Shown here: positions 41,630-48,645 of the stretch, in pieces
Position numbering within the stretch: position 1 is the stretch's first letter
Layout: each line of letters starts with the position of its first letter
Origin: Paenibacillus cymbidii
GTDB taxonomy: Bacteria; Bacillota; Bacilli; Paenibacillales; NBRC-103111
Direction: 5' to 3'
NCBI RefSeq assembly: GCF_004764705.1
Contig: NZ_SHLX01000039.1
Span: forward strand, 1 to 64,000
DNA: 64,000 bases
Program-made: the position numbers and the translations under genes
Notes under the pieces: model-generated
Seen by the model: the letters and a program-made list of their open reading frames with translations, nothing else
Database searches by the model: none
What the model was told of the DNA's origin: nothing

Positions 41630-42955
41630 CTACAGTTTGGCCCCGCGTGCAATCATGAATGCCCGGACCGAGCCGACGTCCACCCGTTTGGGCGATACGC
41701 GTTCCGTTACAGCAGTATAAGCGGCATAACCGGCTGCCATTCCTTCTTCAAAGCATTGGGCCGTTACCCGCGCGGAAGCGAGCGCCTCGTGCTCGGCGGA
41801 AATGCAGCGGCCTGCCGTTATCAGCTGCTCGACTTTTTGCGGCAGCATCACGTCGAACGGAATTTCGTAATAATCGTCGTCCACATATACGATCTTGACG
41901 TCTTTGCCGTGCGCTTCGATCGGCCATGCGCTCCTCGCCACCGCACGTTCGAATTTGCGGGCGTTCATGATGTCGTCGTTCGCAAGCACATACTCGCCGA
42001 GTATGGTCCTCGTTTGGCGAATGCCGATTTGAACGGCGCTGTCGATCACGTACGCCTCTGCGAAGCCGGGGACGCGCTGTTGCAAAAAACGGGCGTACTC
42101 GCGGATTTGCCGCCTGCCTTCGAATTCGCTCCACGTCAAATCGGCGGCGTTCGTGCCGTTGATCACGCCGTTGCCGGGCCGAGCGATTCTCGTCGCATTA
42201 ACAAGCGCTTCGCGGCCATGCGGCATCGGCAGCAAATAAATGTGGCGCCTTGGCAGCTCGTACCTGCCCGCCTGCACTTCTTCGTCGATCATCGCCTCCA
42301 CTTCGGCGGGGCTTACGCGTGCGGCAAGCGTCCAATCCACCTGGCCCATGCGAAAAATCATCGTCGGGAACTGGACGAAGCCGTCCTTGCCGAACATGAC
42401 GGGCGCCCCCGACTTCGCCGCCACATCGCCGTCCCCGCTGGCGTCGACGAACACGTTGCCCGTGATCGCGCTGCGGCCGTCCTTATTTTCGACGATGATG
42501 CCGACGATTCGATCGCCGTCCATGATCGGCTCGACAAACAGGGTATGGAACAGCACATGTACCCCCGCGTTCCGGATCAAGGCGTCGGCGGCTTCCTTCC
42601 ATACCAGCGGATCGTGTACGCACAGCGCCGTGTGTCCGAACGGGAACGGCTCGGCGATGCCGCCCTTCCTCTTCAGCATATCGACAAACCTGCCGGCAAA
42701 ACCGTCGACGATACGCTCCAGGGGATGTTTGAGCGATGAGCTGAACAAGCCGCAAATCGTGCCGGACAAGCCGGCGACCGTCATGCCGCCGAAAAAGCCG
42801 TAGCGCTCGACGATGAGCGTCTTCATCCCCTGTTCCGCTGCGGTAACCGCAGCCGCTACCCCGGAAGGCCCGCCGCCGATCACGACAACGTCCATTTCGG
42901 CGAGCAGCGGAATGTCGCGGGCGGATTCCCGGTATACAGCCACAGTCCTGCTCAT
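41630..42955 (-). CDS. FAD-dependent oxidoreductase
   Basis: A 441-residue flavoprotein of the FAD_oxidored (PF12831) type. The dinucleotide-binding motif is DVVVIGGGPSGVAAAVTAAEQG (about 22-43), followed by the second glycine motif RYGFFGGMTVAGL; the FAD-binding GNVFVDASGDGDVA segment lies at about 165-178. It starts 26 bp downstream of an IlvD/Edd dehydratase gene and is regulated with it. A likely role is oxidation of a hydroxy acid or sugar acid derivative, but the substrate is unknown. Confidence 0.85.
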   Translation of the reverse strand: MSRTVAVYRESARDIPLLAEMDVVVIGGGPSGVAAAVTAAEQGMKTLIVERYGFFGGMTVAGLSGTICGLFSSSLKHPLERIVDGFAGRFVDMLKRKGGIAEPFPFGHTALCVHDPLVWKEAADALIRNAGVHVLFHTLFVEPIMDGDRIVGIIVENKDGRSAITGNVFVDASGDGDVAAKSGAPVMFGKDGFVQFPTMIFRMGQVDWTLAARVSPAEVEAMIDEEVQAGRYELPRRHIYLLPMPHGREALVNATRIARPGNGVINGTNAADLTWSEFEGRRQIREYARFLQQRVPGFAEAYVIDSAVQIGIRQTRTILGEYVLANDDIMNARKFERAVARSAWPIEAHGKDVKIVYVDDDYYEIPFDVMLPQKVEQLITAGRCISAEHEALASARVTAQCFEEGMAAGYAAYTAVTERVSPKRVDVGSVRAFMIARGAKL

Positions 42956-42981
42956 CTTGCCTCACCTCCGGTAATAAAAGC

Positions 42982-44694
42982 TCAAACGCCAGCCCCCGCC
43001 TCCGCTTCCCGTTTGCCTTGCGCAGCGCGTTTGCGATTGCCGAGTACGGCACCGCCGGAAATCGGCTGGACCAGCTCGGCGTAGAGGGAAAGCCAGCCCG
43101 TCTGAATGGCGTTCTCCTCCGGTCTCCATTCTGCCAATCTGCGCTGCAGCTCTTCCAACGCGACATGAATGTCCAGCCGCAGCTCCACCAGGTCGATGGA
43201 AATTCGGTCGCCCTGCATGACAACGGCCAGAGGGCCGCCTTCGGCCGCTTCCGGCATCACCTGTCCGACGACGATGCCGCGGTTCAAGCCGGACAACTCG
43301 CCGTCGGTAATGACCGCCACCTCGCGTGCCATGCCGGCGCCGTTAAGCGCGGCAACGAAGCTTGCCGCGAATACGGTGCCCGGCCCGCCCTTCGGACCCA
43401 TGCCGCGCAGGACGATAATATCGCCGGCCTTGATGTTGCCATTGCCGAGTGCAGCGATCGCCTCATCTTCGGTGCCGAATATGACAGCCGGCCCTTCGAA
43501 GCGGTTCAACTCGGGGGCAATCGCCGACAGCTTGACAATGGAGCCGTCCGGCGACAAATTGCCGCGAAGTATTGCGATGCCCGGGCGCTCGCTATGCGGC
43601 GTCTCCAACGGGCGGATGACCTCGGCATTGCCGACGTCGGCCGCTCGTATATTTTCGCCGACCGTGCGCCCCGTTGCCGTCATCGCGCCAAGCTTCAGCC
43701 GGGATTCCAATCGCTTCATCAACGCGGGAGTTCCGCCAGCCGCCTCCAAGTCCTCCGTCCGGTACGGCCCGTTCGGCCGCACTGTAACGAGCAGCGGAAT
43801 ATCGCGGGCGAGCTGTTCGAACATTTCGATTACCGGCAAATCGAGTTCGGCTTCGGTCGCTACCGCCGCCAGATGGCGAACCGAGTTGACCGACCCGCCC
43901 AGCGCCAAATCGACCGCGATAACGTTTTCAAACGCTTCCCTGGTCAATATTTGCCGCGGCCGCAGGTCCTCGTTCACCATCGCGACGATCCGTTCCCCCG
44001 CCGCCTGCGCATATTCGTACAGCTTCCGGCTTCCGGCAAGCACCGGCGAATTGCCCGGGAGCGTCATGCCGAGCGCTTCGGCCAAAATATGCATCGTGTT
44101 GGCCGTACCCAATCCGGCGCATACGCCCGGCGTCTGGATGGCCGCATCCGCCATCCGCGTCAGCTCGTCCAGCGACATCTTGCCCGATTGTACGGCGCCG
44201 ATCGACTCATACACGTCGTCGATATCGACTTCCCGGCCGTTGCAGCTGCCGCCGGTCTGATAGCCGCACGTCAGAAGCAGCGTCGGGATGTTCAGCCTGC
44301 CTGCCGCCATCAGGTGGGCCGGCGTTGTCTTGTCGCAAGAAGACAAGCAGATCATGCCGTCGAGCAGCGCGCCTTCGACCATAACCTCGATTTCATTGAC
44401 GATCAGATCGCGGGTCGGCATCAAATAACGCGCCTTTTTGCCCGCGCTCGTCACAAAATCGCTCGAAGCCACCGTTCGCACTTCGAAAGGAAGCCCGCCG
44501 GCGTCGCGAATCGCCTGCTGCACGCGTCGCGACACTTCATCGAGATGGATGAAGCAGCTCGATAACGTCGATGACGAGTTGATGACGGCAATTTTCGGTT
44601 TCGTAAAATCCGCTTCAGGGATCCCCATGCTTTTCCATTGAGCTCTTCTTACCGCCCACCTGGTCGTTCCAGGTTCAAAATTGCTGCGCAGCAT
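42982..44694 (-). CDS. IlvD/Edd family dehydratase
   Basis: A 570-residue iron-sulfur dehydratase related to dihydroxy-acid dehydratase and sugar-acid dehydratases. Cluster/active-site cysteines occur in SSCFIHL, LSSCDKTTPAHLMAAG and PGVCAGLGTANTMH; the catalytic region near the end includes VITDGELSGLNRG and GHV-type VGQVMPEAAEGGPLAV. Because it lies with an oxidoreductase and a cupin-containing regulator rather than with ilv genes, a role in sugar-acid (aldonate) breakdown is favoured over branched-chain synthesis. GGGAGG stands before ATG 44694. A palindromic operator overlaps its promoter region. Confidence 0.85.
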   Translation of the reverse strand: MLRSNFEPGTTRWAVRRAQWKSMGIPEADFTKPKIAVINSSSTLSSCFIHLDEVSRRVQQAIRDAGGLPFEVRTVASSDFVTSAGKKARYLMPTRDLIVNEIEVMVEGALLDGMICLSSCDKTTPAHLMAAGRLNIPTLLLTCGYQTGGSCNGREVDIDDVYESIGAVQSGKMSLDELTRMADAAIQTPGVCAGLGTANTMHILAEALGMTLPGNSPVLAGSRKLYEYAQAAGERIVAMVNEDLRPRQILTREAFENVIAVDLALGGSVNSVRHLAAVATEAELDLPVIEMFEQLARDIPLLVTVRPNGPYRTEDLEAAGGTPALMKRLESRLKLGAMTATGRTVGENIRAADVGNAEVIRPLETPHSERPGIAILRGNLSPDGSIVKLSAIAPELNRFEGPAVIFGTEDEAIAALGNGNIKAGDIIVLRGMGPKGGPGTVFAASFVAALNGAGMAREVAVITDGELSGLNRGIVVGQVMPEAAEGGPLAVVMQGDRISIDLVELRLDIHVALEELQRRLAEWRPEENAIQTGWLSLYAELVQPISGGAVLGNRKRAAQGKREAEAGAGV

Positions 44695-44709
44695 GCCGCC
44701 AACCTCCCG

Positions 44710-44732
44710 AAATTTCGTAAATAACGTAATTT
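44710..44732. promoter_or_regulatory. Palindromic operator, copy 1
   Basis: A 23-bp near-palindrome with arms AAATTTCGT and ACGTAATTT around AAATA. The identical sequence occurs at 44771-44793, 61 bp away. This copy lies between the ilvD-like promoter and its ribosome-binding site, so binding there should block elongation or initiation. Confidence 0.7.
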
Positions 44733-44770
44733 AGCTTTAAATTAACACGACAATTATCGGGAGGTCAACG

Positions 44771-44793
44771 AAATTTCGTAAATAACGTAATTT
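44771..44793. promoter_or_regulatory. Palindromic operator, copy 2
   Basis: The second exact copy of the 23-bp palindrome lies next to the -35 of the XRE gene promoter and just upstream of the divergent -35 (TTGACC on the minus strand, 44764-44769). Both genes could thus be controlled by one pair of sites. Confidence 0.7.
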
Positions 44794-44795
44794 CG

Positions 44796-44824
44796 TTGTG
44801 AAAGAACGTCCTACCTTGTATAAT
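44796..44824 (+). promoter_or_regulatory. Promoter of the XRE-cupin regulator gene
   Basis: -35 TTGTGA (44796-44801) and -10 TATAAT (44819-44824) have 17-bp spacing; the regulator starts 34 bp downstream of the -10. Confidence 0.7.
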
Positions 44825-44857
44825 GATGGGAAACCATGACGAAGGACCGAAGACCAC

Positions 44858-45481
44858 ATGTCGAACGATCCGACCTTGCTGCCGGGTAAAATCCCGCTCG
44901 GCAACCGTTTGCGCAAACGTCGCAAGCAGATGAAGCTCACCTTGAAAGAAGTCGCCGAACAGGCTTCTTTGTCGACCTCGTTTCTTAGCGAAATCGAGCG
45001 CAATATTACGTCTCCGGCGATTGGCACTTTAAAGCGGATTACTAACATTTTACAAATCAACATCGCCGATTTGTTCAGCGAACCGGACGCTTCCCCCGAA
45101 TGGCGCGAAAATTCGGCCGCAGCGAATCCGTCCGAGGAAGACGTAACGCGCAAACAACATTGGCGCGAGCTCGTCTACTCTTCGACTTCCAAAATTCGCT
45201 GGTTTCTGCTCGTGTCCCATACGCGTGGCAAAATGATGGAACCGCTGGTCGCCATTCTCGAGCCGGGCGCCTACTCCGGCGACCCGGGGTCCGCCCACTC
45301 GCAAGGGGAAGAGTTTCTTATGGTGCTGGAGGGACGCATCAAGCTATGGCTGGACAACAAGGAGTACGAGTTGTCCGAAGGGGATAGTTTTTATTTCGAC
45401 GCGACCATTGTTCACCGTTATATGAATATGGCGGACGGTCCTTCCGTAATGCTGGCGATCGCTTCGCCGCCGAGCTTTTGA
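44858..45481 (+). CDS. XRE family regulator with cupin domain
   Basis: A 207-residue regulator: helix-turn-helix domain (about 14-70; LGNRLRKRRKQMKLTLKEVAEQASLSTSFLSEIERN) and cupin domain (about 110-205; SHTRGKMMEPLVAILEPGAYSG, HSQGEEFLMVLEGRIKLWLD, EGDSFYFDATIVHRYMN). It belongs to the class that senses a small metabolite through the cupin. It is divergent from the IlvD-like/FAD oxidoreductase genes with two identical palindromes between, so it very probably controls them and itself. Confidence 0.92.
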   Translation: MSNDPTLLPGKIPLGNRLRKRRKQMKLTLKEVAEQASLSTSFLSEIERNITSPAIGTLKRITNILQINIADLFSEPDASPEWRENSAAANPSEEDVTRKQHWRELVYSSTSKIRWFLLVSHTRGKMMEPLVAILEPGAYSGDPGSAHSQGEEFLMVLEGRIKLWLDNKEYELSEGDSFYFDATIVHRYMNMADGPSVMLAIASPPSF

Positions 45482-45524
45482 AATCGGCGGAGAAGGGTGC
45501 GGCTCGAATGGGAGGAGATCAACC

Positions 45525-45594
45525 GGCGGACAGATGGCGGACAGATGGCGGACAAACGGCGGACAAACAGCGGACAAACGGCGGACATCTGGCG
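45525..45594. repeat. 11-bp tandem repeat, about six units
   Basis: Units of 11 bp, GGCGGACAGAT or GGCGGACAAAC, follow one another from 45525. It lies 44 bp after the XRE gene stop and is open in several frames because 11 is not a multiple of three; no gene is inferred. Confidence 0.75.
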
Positions 45595-45616
45595 AAACCG
45601 GCTCCCGCTGCGCGCA

Positions 45617-45724
45617 GGGGTTGGTATTCCGATCGCTTCTTGTTTTCCGGATTCTTCGAACGAATAGTCCAAGGTGGAATCCGGAAAACAAAGGCGAACG
45701 CTGCCGCTTCTCCATACCAACCCC
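45617..45724. repeat. 108-bp long inverted repeat
   Basis: Outer arms GGGGTTGGTAT and ATACCAACCCC and inner perfect arms TTGTTTTCCGGATTC (45640-45654) and GAATCCGGAAAACAA (45677-45691) give a two-part stem around a loop with the central TTCGAA. It could fold as a long RNA hairpin or be a small mobile element. The stretch 45482-46052 has no gene; it holds the 11-bp repeat, this element and hairpin array C. Confidence 0.65.
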
Positions 45725-45860
45725 CGCTCTCCGCTCCCGCCCCTCGCCCCTGGTTGAAACATCGCCAAGCAGACACGTCGCATCAAAGCGCGGTATTCTC
45801 CCCGGCGCCAACTAACCCATTTGCTCTCTCGCGACGCGCCGCTCCGCTCAAGCACCTTGT

Positions 45861-46052
45861 AAATTAGCCCTATTTTATTGCCTATTCCACCAAAAACGGG
45901 CCTCTCCTCCAAAATAACCAGCGAAATCACTGGCTATTTCTTTGAAAAGGCCGATTTTGGGGCTTCAGAGTTGAGATAGCCAGTGTTTTCACTGGCTATT
46001 TCCGACGAAGCATCCCAAATCGGGCAAATAAGCCATTTTTTATGGGCTATTT
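45861..46052. repeat. Hairpin array C (four AATAGCCAGTG-type hairpins)
   Basis: Hairpins begin at about 45861, 45911, 45974 and 46025. The best has arms AGCCAGTG and CACTGGCT around TTTT with ATAGCC/GGCTAT outer pairs. The fourth (AAATAAGCCAT with ATGGGCTATTT) ends right at the stop codon of the convergent ceramidase-like gene and could act as its terminator. Confidence 0.75.
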
Positions 46053-47375
46053 TTAATCGCGCAGCAGCTCCGCCAGCGTGTCGCGCACGATCGCCTCCGC
46101 TTCGCGCGCGAACGGCGCCGGCATGGCAAAATAGATCGTCGAGGCGACCGGCTCGTAGCCGCCTTCATCAAGCATCGCCGCCGTCACGACGTAGCCGATC
46201 ATGCCGTTCGTGTACCCAAGAGGCAGCACCGCTCCCGCCGACAGCCGCTTCGCCAGCAAGCCGTAGGCGACGACCGCTTCGGCGTTCATGCCCAGCAGCG
46301 ACAAGCCGTCCGCGACCGCCAGCACGGTCGCTTCGAACGGCAGCCACGGCTGCAGACCGGCGAATCGCGCCAACTGGATGCGGCACCATTCGCCGTCCAC
46401 GCCGGGTTGCGCCGCCCCTTGCTCCAGCCGCTCGCGCGCCGGCAGCGGCTGCAGCGGCAGCGGCGCAACCCGGCGCCGCCAGCCGATGCCGCCAGGCCGC
46501 GGCGCGACCGGCCGCAACGCGCCGGCCAGCACCCGCTGCGCCGCTTCGGCGAACGCCGCGCCGCAGGCGGCGACTTCCGCGGCCCCGCCGCGGATGACGC
46601 GGACGCCGTCGCCCGGGTTGATGTCGCCGCAGGCGCCCTGAAGGAAACCGACGACAGCGCCTCCGCCGAGCTGCCGCTCCAGAAGCTCCGCGGCAACGCC
46701 GGGGTATTCGTCGGATAACCGGTTCTCGTCGGTGATCACCGGGTGGCAGGCATAGTGCAGCCACACTGCCACCGTACGCTCCTCCTGCCCGGGCTCATCC
46801 GCCATGAAACGAACGACGCTCAACTCATGATCGACCGGGCCGGTTTCCGGCGGCGAACGGAGCAGTCCGCGGCGATTTATGCCAAGCGCAAATTCGCCGC
46901 TCCCCCGCAACACGCGCACGGGAACCATCGCGGCGAGCGCTTCGCCGATGCCGGCGAGAACCCGCGCCTCCAGCGTCTCGATATAGGCGGTATCCGGCGC
47001 GCCCAAGTACGAGGTGAACGCGAAGCTGGCCATCGGCGCGGAATGCGAATGCGTGCCGTGCAGCAGCACCGCGTCTTCGTCGAGCCCGTACCGCGCCGCG
47101 ACGAGGCGCTTGAATGCCGGCACACGGTCGCTGCCCCACCAGAGCAGGTCGGCAGACACGACGACCGCGGCACGCCGCGAAGCCGGCTGTTCTCCTCCCG
47201 GCTCCGGCGAATCCCCGGCATCCGCCAAAGCGAAGATGCGCGCGTGAATCGGCCGATGGACGCTTGCGTACGGCCCAAGCCCGGAGCGCACGGCGAAGCC
47301 GGCAAGCGGCACCGGACGCTCCGGCGTTGCATCGATGCGGCAGGCGCCGAGCAGCAGCAGCGCCTCCCGGCTCAT
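46053..47375 (-). CDS. Ceramidase-like (neutral/alkaline non-lysosomal ceramidase N-terminal) amidohydrolase
   Basis: A 440-residue protein with the N-terminal domain of neutral/alkaline ceramidases, zinc amidases. Metal-binding blocks are VLLHGTHSHSAPMASFAF, WLHYACHPVITDENRLSDEYPG and FLQGACGDINPG. No signal peptide, so it is cytosolic, unlike secreted ceramidases. ATG 47375 overlaps the aminotransferase gene by four bases. Bacterial homologues of this length, found with sugar genes, probably hydrolyse an amide other than ceramide. The end region has an unusually high Ala/Arg GC-rich composition. Confidence 0.78.
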   Translation of the reverse strand: MSREALLLLGACRIDATPERPVPLAGFAVRSGLGPYASVHRPIHARIFALADAGDSPEPGGEQPASRRAAVVVSADLLWWGSDRVPAFKRLVAARYGLDEDAVLLHGTHSHSAPMASFAFTSYLGAPDTAYIETLEARVLAGIGEALAAMVPVRVLRGSGEFALGINRRGLLRSPPETGPVDHELSVVRFMADEPGQEERTVAVWLHYACHPVITDENRLSDEYPGVAAELLERQLGGGAVVGFLQGACGDINPGDGVRVIRGGAAEVAACGAAFAEAAQRVLAGALRPVAPRPGGIGWRRRVAPLPLQPLPARERLEQGAAQPGVDGEWCRIQLARFAGLQPWLPFEATVLAVADGLSLLGMNAEAVVAYGLLAKRLSAGAVLPLGYTNGMIGYVVTAAMLDEGGYEPVASTIYFAMPAPFAREAEAIVRDTLAELLRD

Positions 47376-48574
47376 AACGCTTCCGTCACCTTGCGCACGG
47401 CCCGGGCGACGTCGTGCATGTCGGCTTCCCCGGCGAGCAGCACGTTCTGCGTCAGCCAGATCGCTTCGTTCTCGCAGGCATTGTCGCAGACCGGACAATC
47501 GAACGTCGGCACCGTTCCGGTCAGCTTGCCGATTTCGGCCAGCACGGCCTGGTTGCCGCTCAGCGGCACATAGCCCGAGGCGGCGGGAATGCCTTCCGCC
47601 TGCAGATGGCGCACCAGCTCCGCTTTCCCGCCGGCGGCGCGGGCAAGCTCCGGCGCTACGCGGAACATATACAAATGATGCGCATGTTCGGTAATGCGCG
47701 GATCGCGCTTCATCGGACACACGCCGGCAACGTCCGCCAGCAGTGCGTCAAGCAGCGACGCGTTGCGTTCGCGCGTCGCCATCTGCTCGCCAAGCCGCGT
47801 CATTTGCGCCAGCAGAAGCGCCGCCTGCAGCTCCGTCAGGCGAAAATTCCAGCCGACGTTCTCGTGCTGGTACCAGGCGCCCTCGCGCACGCGCCCGGCG
47901 TTGGCGTACGACCAGGCCAGGTCGGCGATGTCCTCGCGGTTCGTGACGATCATGCCGCCTTCGCCGCTGTTGAGGTTTTTGCTCGACTGGAAGCTGAACG
48001 TGCCGGCATCGCCGATCGCGCCGACGCCAATGCCGTTCCAGCGCGCGCCCACCGCTTGCGCCGCATCCTCAATTAACGCCAGACCGCGCCTCGCGGCGAT
48101 TTCGCCCAGCCGATCCATGTTCGCCGGGGCGCCGGCGATATGAACCGCAACGATTGCCTTGGTGCGCGGCGTAATGGCTTCCTCCACGCGCTCCGGATCG
48201 AGCAGCAGCGTGTCCGCTTCGACATCCGCAAACACCGGGATCGCGCCGAACAGCAGCGCGCTTGTCGCCGTGGCGACGAACGTGTACGGCGGCATAATCA
48301 CTTCGTCGCCGGGGCCGACGCCCGCCGCCTTGAGCGCCAGCGTAATTGCGATCGTGCCGTTCGCGACCGACACGGCGTATTTGGCGTCATGCAGCCTGGC
48401 AAACGCCTCCTCCACTTCGACCAGCTTGTCGCGGCCGACGCCGCCCCATTTGCCGGAGCGCAGCGCTTCCAGCACGAGGCGCTCCTCCAGTTCGCCGAAT
48501 ACCGGCCACGCCGGAAACGGCGCCGTTCGTACCGGAGCCCCACCGCGTGAAGCCAGCGCTTGAGTCGTACCCAT
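47372..48574 (-). CDS. DegT/DnrJ/EryC1/StrS family PLP-dependent aminotransferase
   Basis: A 400-residue PLP enzyme. The cofactor Lys is in SFQSSKNLNSGEGG (about 190-203); other landmarks are ANGTIAITLALKAAGVGPGDEVIMPPYTFVA (N-terminal), LALIEDAAQAVGARWNG and the Arg/Trp loop GWNFRLTELQAAL. The family usually aminates ketosugars, or cyclitols, using glutamate or glutamine. ATG 48574 is chosen for spacing from AAGGGGGA; ATG 48580 is too close. It lies between a deacetylase-like and a ceramidase-like gene, suggesting processing of an amino sugar or aminocyclitol. Confidence 0.9.
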   Translation of the reverse strand: MGTTQALASRGGAPVRTAPFPAWPVFGELEERLVLEALRSGKWGGVGRDKLVEVEEAFARLHDAKYAVSVANGTIAITLALKAAGVGPGDEVIMPPYTFVATATSALLFGAIPVFADVEADTLLLDPERVEEAITPRTKAIVAVHIAGAPANMDRLGEIAARRGLALIEDAAQAVGARWNGIGVGAIGDAGTFSFQSSKNLNSGEGGMIVTNREDIADLAWSYANAGRVREGAWYQHENVGWNFRLTELQAALLLAQMTRLGEQMATRERNASLLDALLADVAGVCPMKRDPRITEHAHHLYMFRVAPELARAAGGKAELVRHLQAEGIPAASGYVPLSGNQAVLAEIGKLTGTVPTFDCPVCDNACENEAIWLTQNVLLAGEADMHDVARAVRKVTEAL

Positions 48575-48645
48575 GTTCATTCCCCCTTGCGTATTGTCCT
48601 GCCTTGATCACGATCCATTCCCATTCGCTATGCCTGCCTTATCGT

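Noticed and set aside
45478-45867. Overlapping ORFs in several frames after the XRE-cupin gene
   Set aside because: They derive from the 11-bp tandem repeat and the long inverted repeat; no start signals and no family resemblance.
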